Assembly (NCBI RefSeq): GCF_008728515.1 | Contig: NC_044989.1 | Coordinates: forward strand, 75,107,754-75,171,753 | Length of the DNA stretch: 64,000 bases | Direction of reading: 5' to 3' | DNA from: Papio anubis | Lineage: Eukaryota; Chordata; Mammalia; Primates; Cercopithecidae | Shown here: positions 35,721 through 46,693 of the stretch, piece after piece | Numbering within the stretch: position 1 is the first letter of the stretch | Layout: each line of letters begins with the position of its first letter | Position numbers and translations under genes: made by a program | The notes under the pieces: model-generated | What the model saw: the letters and a program-made list of their open reading frames with translations, nothing else | What the model was told of the DNA's origin: nothing | Database searches by the model: none

Positions 35721-38371
35721 GCTCTCAGTTATGCTGTGGGGCTCCTGAGGCCCTTGTTATGGGATCAGGGCATTTTCATGCCATCTCCTGCTGTTTGGAT
35801 ACCCTGGCTCTTCTCTGGTCTCGTCTTTGCTTCTCACTCCTCTTCAACTTACCTTGGGTGTGAAGTAGGTGCGTGAGGATCTGGCACTCCCGGATATTCT
35901 GGACATGAGTGCCCCGAGAAGTGGAGAACTGAGTAGGCAGTGCTGGATCTGCTGCTGATGACTGGTAGCCCTGAGCATTAGGTATCAGGAGACTGTTTTT
36001 AAGCAGTTGTGTCTCCGTCTCAGTCATGAAGAAGCGCATGTGCACGCTGCCGGTGTGTGGTATGTTGCACATGCCACTGCTAGGCATAAAAGGCATGGCT
36101 TCTACCTTTAGATGCTTACAAACAAGCTGGACTGACGAAGCAAGCTCAGAAAAGGAAGAGCTGCTGTTTGGAATGTGGCCCTAATGGGATGGATACTGGA
36201 TACTGAAGCCCCCAGGACAGGTAGTGAGACAGATGTTGTTAATCTGAGTGCACACCTGGGGGACATCAGGACTTGGAACAAGTCAGAAGAATGAGTTGGT
36301 GGGAAAGAAAAGCGAGCAGGCTGCCCAGTGTGGAGAGGGGCATGTAGGTGGGAGCAAGTGACAGAAAGAGCTGGGCCAGCACAGAAAAGCCTACCCCAGT
36401 GACAAGGAAAGACCAGCATTTCCCATAGGGTCCCTGCAACAGTGGCCCTCTACTTGCTTCACTGAGTTCTGTAAATGCCTCCTTCTCCTCCTTATCTGAG
36501 AGAATTCCCCATGTGCACTAGTGTAATTAAGGTTTTAAGAAGTTCTGCAATAAAAACTCTGCTTAGTCTGGTATTTCTCAACACCTATTAATATTCATCT
36601 AGTGTTAACCAGACCAGCATTGCTTTATGCCTCATGCGGACAAATACTTCTGTACTATTTAATGGACCATTACTTATGATAACAAATATTAGAAACAAAC
36701 TTGTTCAATAGTGAGATAATAGTTAAATAAATTCTGACCCACTTATTGCCTAGTATCAGCCACTAGTTATTTGTAAGAAATTTCAATCACATGAAAAAAT
36801 ACTGGTGGTATGACTAAAAAGTTTTAAAACTATTTTTCTTTAGAAATGGTAATCTCTTTATGATATAGAAAAATATAAAATACAATTAACGGGATGATAA
36901 AAGCATAACACTCCAGTGTATATCCTCTTCTAGACTTCCTACCAAAATATTTTCTAGTAGATACTATCTTAACTTTTCATGCCAACAGGGTATATATTTA
37001 TTTACATATTTGCCAGGGAAACCGGAAGGTGTGTTAACTGTTTCTGCATTGTGAGATTCCAGGCCATTGGATGAGGTTTTATTCTGTGTTCCAGGTTTCT
37101 GTGAGGAGCACTTGTTAGGTCTAGAGCCGTAAAAATTAAGAGCAAATAAAGCAGAAATCATTTCTCCCTGTGGGCTCTGGCAAGATCCTCCTATGACTGG
37201 GAAATCCCGCCAGTGCAGAGGCCCCCGGGCTTAGAGGCCCTAGGGCTCAGTGGCCCCCCAGCTGTGTTTCCCAGCTGCTGGCCTGGGGTGAGCCTCCCCA
37301 GCTGTTGGGGCTCCACTTGCCTTATCAGTAAGGATCACCTGAAATAATGTTATTTGAACATTCTTTAAATACAAACTTTCGTCAGAGATATGAAGCTAAC
37401 TTGTGGAGAGCTGGGTAGAGATAAGCACACACTTGTCTGGTCGTGGGTGTGCCAGCCAGTTCTCTGAGGGTATGCGCTTTGTTTTCTGAATCTCCTGGGA
37501 TCTGAACACAGTGTGACACCTCCAGGTTGATGTGAATGAAATGCCAAGCTGATGGGCTGAATCCCTGAGCAGGGCCTGAAGAAATCATGCAAGTGGGTGG
37601 GTTATGACCACACAGCTCATTTATGGAAGCCGAGCTCTTGGGTAAGGGGTCTGAAGCCCTGAGGCTTGTTTTCTGGTGGGCTGTGGCAGCAGAGAGGGCA
37701 TCAGGGAATAAAACCCAAAGCATTTTCCCCAGGTTCAAAGCCATCATGCATCTGCTCCCAGAGGACCATATTGAAGGCAAGGGGCCACTGAGGATGCTGA
37801 GGAGGAGCCCGGAGTTGTTTTTCTCAGTGAAAGACATGGGGTGGTGGTGAAGCCTAGCTGTCACCCAGCTGTGGGCGAAGCACTTGTTCGCCAGATGGTG
37901 GAGTTTGAAATTAGGAGACGTACACCGACCCTTCTGATGTAAAGGATAGGGACAGAGCAAACTGCTTTGCCCAGTGAGCGAAGCAAGCACACAGGAAGAA
38001 GTTGCACAGCAGGGGCAGCTGCATGGTGCTTATGAGCCCATTCACTGGGGTCAGAGGGCCTCAGGGTGCATCCTGCTTCTCTCTTCCAAGCTGTAGGCCT
38101 TGAGCAAGTCACTCCAGAGCCTCAGGTTCTTATAAAGTGGCCATAAACATGACAGATGTTCCACAAGGGTGCTGTGAGGATTATATGATGTAATACATGA
38201 TCTGTGCTTAGCCCAGTACCTGCTACACAGTAGGTGCTTAATAAATCCAAGTAAGTACTTTAGGAACAGTTCAGACTAATTTGTGGGTGAGATGATTGGT
38301 GACACTGGAGGATCCGTCTGACCTGGGAGCCCTTCCCTGATGTCCTCTCCATGCTAATGTGTGACTTTTAG

Positions 38372-38467
38372 AGCATCCTCCTCAAGTGGACAAAAGGCTT
38401 CAAGGCATCTGGCTGTGAGGGCGAGGACGTGGTGACCCTGCTGAAGGAAGCGATCCACCGGCGAGAG
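38372..38467 (+). CDS. HK2: HK2 exon 13 (residues 614-645)
   Basis: 96 nt encoding SILLKWTKGFKASGCEGEDV and on to EAIHRRE. Thr620 and Lys621 contact glucose. It mirrors exon 5. Confidence 0.98.
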
Positions 38468-39117
38468 GTAGGAGACACATGGCACGAGGCCTGATGTGTC
38501 AGCTCCTCGATGATTGACCTGGTCTGTGTGTTCAGAAAGTGAGGGCAGCGTTAAGTGTGGCTGCATGGGTTGTTGAGTGTGCACTGTGTGTCAAGCCATG
38601 CTCTCAGCACTGGCGGTTCAGGAGTGACCACAGCAAAGCTTTATTCTATAAACAAATAAGCCCATGACCTAGTGGCAGGTGCTGTTAAGAGCTGTGAAAC
38701 ACACACACACACACACAAGTAAAGGAGTAAAAGAATGGCTACTCCATAAGCAGAGCAGCCATGAGGGCTGCTGGTTGCCCATTTTTATGGTTATTTCTTG
38801 ATTATATGCTAAATAAGGGTGTATTATTCATGCCTTCCCTTTTTAGATCATACAGAGTTTAAAAAAAAAAGAAAAGGAGTGAAGTGGAGTGAGGAGAGCA
38901 GTTGGAGCAAGTGTGCTGGCAAAGGGCACTGTTAAATAGCACGAGCGGGGAGGGTCTCTCCAAAGCGGTGACATTTAAGCCCAGACCTGAATGGAATGAG
39001 AGAGCCAGCCATGGTGTATGAGATATATTTTATATACCTATAAATCTCCCACGCAAATGTCTGAAAGGAGAATATTGGGTTCACCTGTGAACGGGGCATC
39101 TGCTTCTGCCCTCTCAG
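38468..39117 (+). other. HK2: HK2 intron 13
   Basis: 650-nt intron with a short (CA)n run at about 38700-38717 and an A run at about 38861-38870. No interspersed repeat is clearly recognised. Confidence 0.88.
38699..38717 (+). repeat. (CA)n microsatellite
   Basis: About nine CA units. Confidence 0.9.
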
Positions 39118-39217
39118 GAGTTTGACCTGGATGTGGTTGCCGTGGTGAACGACACAGTTGGAACTATGATGACCTGTGGCTTTGAAGACCCTCACTGTGA
39201 AGTTGGCCTCATCGTTG
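39118..39217 (+). CDS. HK2: HK2 exon 14 (residues 646-679), catalytic Asp657
   Basis: 100 nt encoding EFDLDVVAVVNDTVGTMMTC and on to GLIVG. Asn656 and Asp657, the catalytic pair of the second half, are intact. It is followed by a 96-nt intron (39218-39313), the shortest in the gene. It mirrors exon 6. Confidence 0.98.
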
Positions 39218-39313
39218 GTAAGGACCCAGACTGTCCTTTCCACATGGGGCTGCACGGCCTCGGGTGTGGGAGGGATGGTGCTGAGCAAGGCCCTGATATC
39301 CTGTGATTGGCAG

Positions 39314-39497
39314 GCACGGGCAGCAATGCCTGCTACATGGAGGAGATGCGCAATGTGGAACTGGTGGAAGGAGAAGAGGGGCGGATGTGTGTGAACATGG
39401 AATGGGGGGCCTTCGGGGACAATGGATGCCTAGATGACTTCCGCACGGAATTTGATGTGGCTGTGGATGAGCTTTCACTCAACCCCGGCAAGCAGAG
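39314..39497 (+). CDS. HK2: HK2 exon 15 (residues 679-740)
   Basis: 184 nt encoding GTGSNACYMEEMRNVELVEG, NMEWGAFGDNG and ...LNPGKQR. Asn683, Glu708 and Gln739 of the glucose site are present. It mirrors exon 7. Confidence 0.98.
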
Positions 39498-40697
39498 GTA
39501 GGCACCCAGCTGGGGCCCTGTTAAGTGTGTCCCAGGACTGGATGGCAACAAGTGATCGGAGCTTCCACAATAGCATCTCCCAGGATGCTCGTTATCATGA
39601 GATGTTAATAAAGGAGGTTTCCTTGGAAAGGGTTTCTTGTCAAATGCACCTGGAAAGTTCTGAGTTAGTAAACATAAGAAGCATCTCCCACCCCAAAGCC
39701 TAGGAGAACAGGGAACAGGTGGGAGAATACTGGAGCCTAGGTCTGGCACTCTAAGGAGAAACAAATAGAAAGTTGAAGCACCTGCTGCTGCCAGACTGCA
39801 GAGCATCTCTGGGGTGATGCAGACGGGAGCAAATCCTCTCCCTCCTCCATCTTCCAATGCCGAGCACTGGGTCAGCCCCAGTGTCACAAGACCCTGTGCA
39901 TGGTAGGGGAGCAGGGTCTGAGCTGAGAGACAATACACTTCTCATTAAGATGTTGTCTGTAGTGTTTCCTAACTAGATAATCAAACACCTTCGTTCTGCA
40001 GAATACACTTTGCAAAACATGTCTAGAATAGAAGTTACAGACTAAAATGCCTCTAGGGGCCAGGTAGGCAGCATTAATGAAGGAGGCAGGCTGGGCCAAG
40101 CCAAGATGGGGTGGCGATGGGGTATTGGTTGAAACTGGGGACATCGATTTTTTTTTTCAAGGTAGGGTTCGTGGACCAAAAGACCCTCAAGTCACTGCAT
40201 AATCATGTTTAGTTCCAGTGGCCAGGACGGGGGGCCCTACAGCTGGCAGTAGTTACTTGAGTAATGATGATTAGGTCCAAGAGAATGCACGCTGAATGCC
40301 TAGTGAGGTTAAAGATTAAGACTCAGCATTCTCCCCTGCTCCGAGAAGTCTGGTAGGGTTATGGTGTGTGTTCCTTCTTGAGTTGCTTCATGAAGTTTCA
40401 AAATAAGCCTTGGAAAGGAAATGAGTTCCTTTCCCTGTGGGTTCCTTTCCGAGGCTTATTTCCCCAGGAGCCCCACCGGCCTCGGGCACTGTGGTCAGTG
40501 TTGCTGAAGTTGTGAATTAGCATGCAGAGACACCAGGGATCCTGCCCAGGTGAATCAAGTAGCAATTCCTTTTCCATCAGGGGAGTCTGCCTGTCTGCCA
40601 CTTCTGATGCACTGGGGGTGACTAAGCTGGCCTGTCCTGTCTCAACACATCCCTCTACCTTCCTACTTAACCTTCATGAATGTTACTCGCATTGCAG
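39498..40697 (+). other. HK2: HK2 intron 15
   Basis: 1.2-kb intron with no young repeat recognised. Confidence 0.85.
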
Positions 40698-40853
40698 GTT
40701 CGAGAAAATGATCAGTGGAATGTACCTAGGTGAGATTGTCCGTAACATTCTCATCGATTTCACCAAGCGTGGGCTGCTCTTCCGAGGTCGCATCTCAGAG
40801 CGGCTCAAGACAAGGGGCATCTTCGAAACCAAGTTCTTGTCTCAGATTGAGAG
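40698..40853 (+). CDS. HK2: HK2 exon 16 (residues 740-792)
   Basis: 156 nt encoding [20 protein letters not shown] through [12 protein letters not shown]. Glu742 is the glucose-site residue. It ends with the first two bases of Ser792. It mirrors exon 8. Confidence 0.98.
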
Positions 40854-42044
40854 GTGAGAGCTTAGGGCTCAGGGTAGCAGGGGGCCATGTCCTTCTTTTT
40901 TCTCACTGGCAGACAAACTGAAGGATTTCCACAGCTCAGGGCATGACTCATACAAAAGTCAGTTTAGTGGCAAACACATTCGTGTCTATAGTGTTTACTA
41001 AAAGCACATTATGGACAGTTGTCATTTTAAGGGCAAACATAGAGCATTCTCATGAAAGTTTGTGCTAAGCCTGACCTGAGGTCATGTAAAGTGGTATTGT
41101 TGGGTTTTAGACCATGTATCAAAGGTAGAAAGATACCTGCTCATAGCATGTAAATTGAAATGCACAGAGAAAGATAACCTATTAAAGCATCCACACTCGG
41201 CTTGAAAGCCCTTCCTAACTGCTGGCTGCAGTAATCAGGCAGCCAGGATTGAGTAAATGTTGCAACATTAGGCAGTGCAGACATATGCCACACAGTGGCT
41301 CATTAGAGCAAAGCCGCCTTCCTACAGTCAAATGGTGGAAAATCTGCTCCAAATTAGAACAGTGAATTTCAGAGCCCTTTAAAAATTAATGCTATGCCAT
41401 TACTCTCAGGGCAGAGAAGAACAGGAACTAGATAACTGACATGAGTAGACCCCTTGGGCATCTGCACCAGTGAATAGAAAGATATATTCTAGCTTACAGG
41501 TCTGTTATGTTCAAGGTGATTCCAGGCTTTTAAAATGGCTTTCTTTATATAGGAGGGTTTATTTTCTTTTTATAACTTTATTTACACTTCCTTTGTAAAT
41601 AGCGTACAAATACAGTTCAGGCCACCCAGAGCAGCAGAGCAGAAAGAAAGCATGAGTCTAATGCTGCTTGGTTAATTCCTGCCTTGCAGACCCATGACCA
41701 GCAGCGAGAGAATGGACATGAAAGAGCTTTGTAACTGACCACTGTGATCGACAGTGAATTTGCTTTGTTTTGAGTATCCACTTTGTAGTAGTAATGCTCT
41801 ACCTTGAGAATGGAGAGTGGAATGAGGGGGTCTTTGTATTCCTGTCACCCTCAAGAAGAGTCATTGTAGTCCAGTAGGATGAGCAGTGCTCTGAATTTAG
41901 AAATGGGAACCACATTGAGGGGCCAGCTCCTGGAGAGCCAGACCCCCACAGAGCCTCCCCTATAAAGGACTCAGGACCTGGTGTGGTAGGCTACCAGCCC
42001 TCTTGGTGCATAACTGAACACTTGCTGTCTCCCTCTCACCCCAG
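40854..42044 (+). other. HK2: HK2 intron 16
   Basis: 1.2-kb intron, AT-richer in its second half, with no repeat that I can name confidently. Confidence 0.85.
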
Positions 42045-42278
42045 TGACTGCCTGGCCCTGCTGCAAGTCCGCGCCATCCTGCAACACTTAGGGCTTGAGA
42101 GCACCTGTGATGACAGCATCATTGTTAAGGAGGTGTGCACTGTGGTGGCCAGACGCGCAGCCCAGCTCTGTGGCGCAGGCATGGCCGCTGTGGTGGACAA
42201 GATACGAGAAAACCGTGGGCTGGACGCTCTCAAAGTGACAGTGGGTGTGGATGGGACTCTCTACAAGCTACATCCTCA
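42045..42278 (+). CDS. HK2: HK2 exon 17 (residues 792-870)
   Basis: 234 nt encoding DCLALLQVRAILQHLGLEST through VTVGVDGTLYKLHP. Residue 844 is Lys (codon aag, within VVDKIRENRG). This is the site of the human Arg844Lys polymorphism. It mirrors exon 9. Confidence 0.98.
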
Positions 42279-43603
42279 GTGAGTGCCTGAGCCCAGCCCT
42301 CCCTGCCCACCTTCTTTCTGTCTCTTTGTTCTTTCCCCCTTTTCTCTCTTTCCTTTGTTACTTGATAGTGAATTATCAGCCATTCCAAACAGTGTATATA
42401 ATACACGCATTATAGTTTAAAGATTCACAACCAGAAATAGGCCTGTGTTTCACCCCCCATCATGGGAAGCCCCCCTGAGCCCTTCCACATTTGTGTCCTC
42501 ACACTCCCGTGCCACGGGTAAGCATTGTGCTGAATCAGTCCCTTGCTTTTCTTTTCCGCCCCCATATATCTAGGTATGCATCCATATTGTTTAGTTTTAC
42601 TTATTTTTGGACCTGCCACAAATGAAATCATATGGTATCTCTTCTGTGGCTGGCTTTTCTCACACAGCGTTTGTTTAGAGATGCATCCTCATTGAAGTAT
42701 ACAGTTGTAGTTCATTAATTTTCAGAGCTGTATAGCGTACCTTTGAGTATATTGTGGTTTTTTCTATCATTGATGTGATATTTAGGTTACTTCTAGATTT
42801 TGAGCGTTACAAACAGTGCTACTGTGAACGTTCTGGCAAATGTAATGCTAGAACTCTGAAGCAAGATTTTTTTCAACATTCTAGAGCAGGGGTTGACAGG
42901 CAACAGTCACAGACTGTTATTGTACATAAAGTTTCCTGAGGATTGGGAGGGGGACAGAAGCCCAGCCACCAACCCCGGGACATGGCATCTTTAGCTTTGT
43001 AGATGGGGAGGGTGTCCTGACCCTGTTGTATTGGGACAGATCACAGCTCTCTCTTTCTCTGGTCCATATAGGAAGGATCTGTGATCACTGTGATACCCTA
43101 GCAGTGACTCTGTAAGTCTGCTTCTTTTGCCTCCAATGGCATTTTGGAGCAGATGTGGCTCTGATACGAGGCTATGTGCCTGGAAGATAGAAAATCACAT
43201 TCATGAGTCCTGGTCTCCCCCTCCAGAGTTTGTGAACAGATTGTGCTCCTCTCTTAGGCACACTTGTGGCTTCCATGGCTGTCGAACTTCTCTTTCACTG
43301 ATTATTAGTTTTAAGAACACAATTTGCCGGGATCTCAGACATTTGTCCCAGAGTTGAATCCCAGCTCTCCAATGGCTGATGTGATGTGGAAATTGGGCAT
43401 AGTACTAGTATCTCCAAGCCACAGTTTTCTGGTACTTAATAATATATAGTAAATGTTTAATACATTATAGCTGTCATCCTTCTCCTCTTCTTAATTATTT
43501 CTGGGTTTCCAGCATCGCTTCTTAGCTTTCCATTTCTAAGTGCAAATATAAACCAATCATGGCTAAGATGGTTTTTCTTGTGTCTTCCTCCCACCTTTTC
43601 CAG
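42279..43603 (+). other. HK2: HK2 intron 17
   Basis: 1.3-kb intron. An antisense L1M piece spans about 42480-42850 and a short hAT-type remnant about 42883-42945. The acceptor is preceded by a good pyrimidine tract. Confidence 0.87.
42480..42850 (-). repeat. L1M fragment, antisense
   Basis: Old L1 text such as 'gaaatcatatggtatctctt', 'tagttcattaattttcagag' and 'acaaacagtgctactgtgaa'. Confidence 0.7.
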
Positions 43604-43748
43604 CTTTGCCAAAGTCATGCATGAGACAGTGAAGGACCTGGCTCCAAAATGTGATGTGTCTTTCCTGCAGTCAGAGGATGGCAGCGGAAAGGGGGCAGCG
43701 CTCATCACTGCTGTGGCCTGCCGCATCCGTGAGGCTGGACAGCGATAG
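43604..43748 (+). CDS. HK2: HK2 exon 18, coding part (residues 870-917 and stop)
   Basis: 145 coding nt encoding HFAKVMHETVKDLAPKCDVS, then SEDGSGKGAALITAVACRIR and a C-terminus ending EAGQR, then TAG at 43746-43748. The nucleotide-site motif DGSGKGAA matches the one in exon 10, 448 residues earlier. Confidence 0.98.
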
Positions 43749-45858
43749 AACCCCTGAAATCGGAAGGAACTTCCTCTTTCTCTCCCTCTTCCCTGTTTTA
43801 AATTATGTCATCCCCTTGTGTCAGAGACAGACCCCTTGGCTTTTCCTTGGCAGAGAGGACCCCACTGGACTGGGTTTTGTCTCTGCATCTCATCATAGAG
43901 CTTGGTGGCCGAACTTGGCCCTATTAAGATAAATACAGTTCCAAATAAGGATTTGTTCACATGCATCACAACCATTCCCATTGGTTCTCTTAAAACACGA
44001 AAATTGTCACCCTTAGTAATCCCCCTTGCCAAATTCCATGTCCCTGTATAATTCTACAGGATGGGGACACTAATGAAGATATGGTTGCTTCACCTTGAAG
44101 CCTGAACATGACATTTCTAGGTGGGGTGTATCCCCCAGCTCTGATGTTGTTACTGATTCTCCTGTCAGAGATCTGGGAGGTCTCCACTGAGGATGTGAGC
44201 CTGATTGTCCTACAGGCAGATGTGGGGAGGGTGGAGGGGCGACAATGGAGGGAAATCCATGGATATCCATGCAGCGGCCCCTCTTTAACTTCATCTACAA
44301 GCATTTGTCCTGTGGATTCCAGCATTTGCTATTCCTGGAATCAAGGAATCCCGAGTCTAGGCAGTGAAACCAAAGCCAGAAGTTGACGCATCCTGCAGTT
44401 GGGCCAGCCGTCGCATCTCAGCGGGGTGCACACATGATCCACGAGTGATGGACTTTTGGGGAAGGGGGAGTTTTTGGTTTGTTTTACAAATTTTTCCTGC
44501 AAAGGTGGAAACACTGTATTTTCATTTTAATTTATATTTGAAATTTTATTTAGTTCTTGAAGTAGATCTGCTCCTTCATCTTGACATGTAATGGTCAGTT
44601 GTACGTAATGTATTTATATGTTAATTTGTTGTGTATATAGATATGCAAGTCTTGTCAGAATTGGCCTCAGTGTAGTTAACGGGCGGAAGGGGAAGATACT
44701 GACTAGTCATAGAAATACCTCATTCGCCTGTGGGAAGAGAAGGGAAGCCTCTTCAGGGTGAGTGAGTGGCAAAGCAGTTGCTTCTGGCTCCTCCTTCCCC
44801 TGTGGTCTTGGAAGTGTAGAAGGCAGGGACAGAGATGGAGGCTGAGCCAACGGACTGAAGAGACCACAGCAATTGGTTCCTCCATCTAGAGATTTTCTTG
44901 GGGCAATATTCCATGGGATGTTAAGCAAAGGAAACCAAAGGAATCATTTCAAATGGACTCATGGCTTAGAAATCTTTTCTTAGGGCAGTCAGTAGTATTC
45001 TAAAGCTTTCTGACAAGATAAAGGAAGTCACCAAAAAAAAAGTTTTTAAAAGTGTATCTAATCCTCAACAACAAACCAAAACAGAACAATTAAACAACCA
45101 AATAAAACCTCAGGGACAACATTTTTGGTGTTTTTGTGCCCTCCCAGCAAGTTTCACCTTGGGTTTGTATTTTAAATGTTTTACAAGAATTGTTGTCCAT
45201 GTGCTTCCCTAGGCTGAGCTGGCATTGGTCTGCTGACCTGTTTTTGTGGGGGGTTTTTTATACACACTATTTATTTCAAACTATTGGGAGGGATGAGAGT
45301 GGCTTAAAAACTTCCGTCCCTACTTTTCAAGAGTGCCGTTGATTCTGAATCTGAAAGCCCACCTCTGCTCTAAAATACACACAAGCACAGACGTTAAACC
45401 TGGATACTATATAATAAAGAGGGATGTAACTCCATTGAATTGGATACAAGGATCAGAATGGAAAGATGGAAAGAAACTCATGATGAAGTTGCACCCGGTT
45501 TTTGTATATTTATCAAACTTCTGCTGAGAATAGTGTCTGATTGCACGACTTTTAAGCAAAGTTGGGTGTTATTGGGTGAAAATGGCCCAGCTCCTGGGAG
45601 CACAGAGCGGCAAAGGGCTGGTCCTCTTGCTCTAGTCTCTTTGCTGTCTGGTGTAGCTCTTCTGCTGCTCCCATCTGCACTAATTGACCCAAAATGTGGG
45701 TGTTTCCTGCTACACAAAAGCCAAAAGCTTTCACGTAGATTTTAGGTTCACTAAAGGGTGCCCACAAAATAGAGATGAATTTTAACTTAAATTTTAAGCT
45801 TGAAGATTAGGTACTATCTATGAAGTTACACTTTTTTTTTTTTTTTTTTAAGGTAGAG

Positions 45859-45879
45859 ATGTGTGTGTGTGTGTGTGTA
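45859..45879 (+). repeat. (GT)n microsatellite in the HK2 3' UTR
   Basis: About ten GT units, about 10 bases after a long T run. Confidence 0.9.
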
Positions 45880-45914
45880 GGTATTAAAAATGTGTTGTTG
45901 GTTTCCAAAAAGGA

Positions 45915-45922
45915 ACACTGGA
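45915..45922 (+). promoter_or_regulatory. Candidate miR-199a-5p 8-mer site
   Basis: ACACTGGA matches the miR-199a-5p seed plus the A1 position. HK2 has been reported as a miR-199a-5p target. It lies two bases from the AATAAA at 45924, so use of that signal would decide whether the site is exposed near the tail. Confidence 0.5.
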
Positions 45923-45923
45923 A

Positions 45924-45929
45924 AATAAA
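45924..45929 (+). promoter_or_regulatory. AATAAA, possible proximal poly(A) signal
   Basis: Canonical hexamer in the 3' UTR, followed within 25 bases by the T/G-rich 'ttttgaatgtttgtgttc'. Confidence 0.4.
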
Positions 45930-46038
45930 TTTTGAATGTTTGTGTTCTCAGAATTAGGTTGACAGTCCTTTGCTGACATGGCTTTGCTTTGTGTAATATA
46001 CATGGGATCTCAATCTTCGGGGTGTGGTGAATAGCGAA

Positions 46039-46046
46039 TCATCTCA
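46039..46046 (+). promoter_or_regulatory. Candidate miR-143 8-mer site
   Basis: TCATCTCA is a perfect 8-mer for miR-143-3p. HK2 is a well-established miR-143 target through its 3' UTR. The site supports a transcript extending past 46046, that is, use of the distal poly(A) signals. Confidence 0.65.
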
Positions 46047-46090
46047 AATCCTTGAGCACTCAGTCTAGTGAAGATTTTGTCATTATGTAC

Positions 46091-46096
46091 AATAAA
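46091..46096 (+). promoter_or_regulatory. AATAAA, likely distal poly(A) signal
   Basis: Canonical hexamer about 45 bases beyond the miR-143 site. A second AATAAA lies at 46132-46137. Confidence 0.6.
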
Positions 46097-46131
46097 TAAC
46101 TAGTTTAATTAACTATGTGATGTTAACTATT

Positions 46132-46137
46132 AATAAA
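46132..46137 (+). promoter_or_regulatory. AATAAA, alternative distal poly(A) signal
   Basis: Second hexamer 36 bases further on. One or both distal signals probably end the HK2 transcript. Confidence 0.5.
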
Positions 46138-46359
46138 TTTTAACATTTTTCAAAATAATCAAATGTGTGATTCATGAGTGTTTAAGAGTGTAGTCATCTT
46201 CCGGTCATATCAGTACTTACTGGCCAGCCTGATGAGTAATTTATGGGTGTCTTGATTTTGAGTGTGTATATTTGAGAGGCATGTGGCCTTTCTGGAAACT
46301 CAGTCCCAGTGGAAGTAGAAGGCAGCTTTTCCTGGGTTGCCTTTGACCCTTTAGATTTC

Positions 46360-46678
46360 TTTTTTTTTTTTTTTTGAGACGGAGTTTTTCTTTTTGAGCC
46401 GGAGTCTCGCTTTGCCGCCCAGGCTGGAGTGCAGTGGCGTGATCTTGGCTCACTGCAAGCTCCGCCTCCCGGGTTCATGCCATTCTCCTGCCTCAGCCTC
46501 CCGAGTAGCTGGGACTACAGGCGCCCGCCACCTCGCCCGGCTAGTTTTTTTGTATTTTTTAGTAGAGACGGGGTTTCACCGTGTCAGCCAGGATGGTCTC
46601 GATCTCCTGACCTCGTGATCCGCCCGTCTCGGCCTCCCAAAGTGCTGGGATTACAGGCTTGAGCCACCGCGCCCGGCC
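46360..46678 (-). repeat. AluY (cercopithecoid) with duplicated head
   Basis: Reverse AluY. The 15-base duplication 'gaccctttagatttc' is identical at 46345-46359 and 46679-46693. The first 25 or so bases are doubled ('gagacggag', a T-rich spacer, then 'gagccggagtctcgc'), so the copy is longer than usual. Confidence 0.95.
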
Positions 46679-46693
46679 GACCCTTTAGATTTC

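Larger units (their letters stand above)
35134..38371 (+). other. HK2: HK2 intron 12
   Basis: 3.2-kb intron. It holds an Alu left monomer (35371-35488), a MIR (about 35500-35720), L1M-like sequence (about 36670-36900) and a MIR-like end (about 38050-38260). A 202-codon reverse frame at 37382-37990 has no supporting features. Confidence 0.88.
1..46150 (+). other. HK2: HK2 (hexokinase 2) gene, intron 1 through 3' end
   Basis: The 17 coding segments on this strand join into one uninterrupted frame whose translation I recognise as hexokinase 2. The enzyme phosphorylates glucose to glucose-6-phosphate with ATP. It acts in the cytosol and on the outer mitochondrial membrane and is the main insulin- and HIF-responsive isoform of muscle, fat and many tumours (family knowledge). 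All introns are GT-AG and no frame break is seen, so this is the genuine gene and not a retrocopy. HK2 is favoured over HK1 and HK3 because the residues match HK2 from memory, for example the start of exon 2, VDQYLYHMRL, and the C-terminus ending REAGQR. The first coding exon (about 63 nt) and the promoter are outside the window. The 3' boundary is inferred from poly(A) signals. Confidence 0.97.
43749..46150 (+). other. HK2: HK2 3' UTR
   Basis: About 2.4 kb of non-coding sequence after TAG with no interspersed repeat until the AluY at 46360, as expected for a constrained 3' UTR. It has AT-rich stretches, a T run (about 45831-45849) and a GT microsatellite (about 45859-45879). The end is inferred: AATAAA occurs at 45924, 46091 and 46132, and the last two fit a 3' UTR of about 2.3-2.4 kb. 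The exact cleavage site is not visible. Confidence 0.8.

Noticed and set aside
37382..37990. 202-codon reverse-strand open frame in HK2 intron 12
   Set aside because: No recognisable domain, no splice or promoter context, and opposite strand to HK2. A frame this long is expected by chance in 64 kb of both strands.
8590..43748. Possibility that this is an HK2 pseudogene
   Set aside because: All 17 visible coding exons are in frame with canonical splice sites and catalytic residues intact, so a decayed copy is very unlikely.
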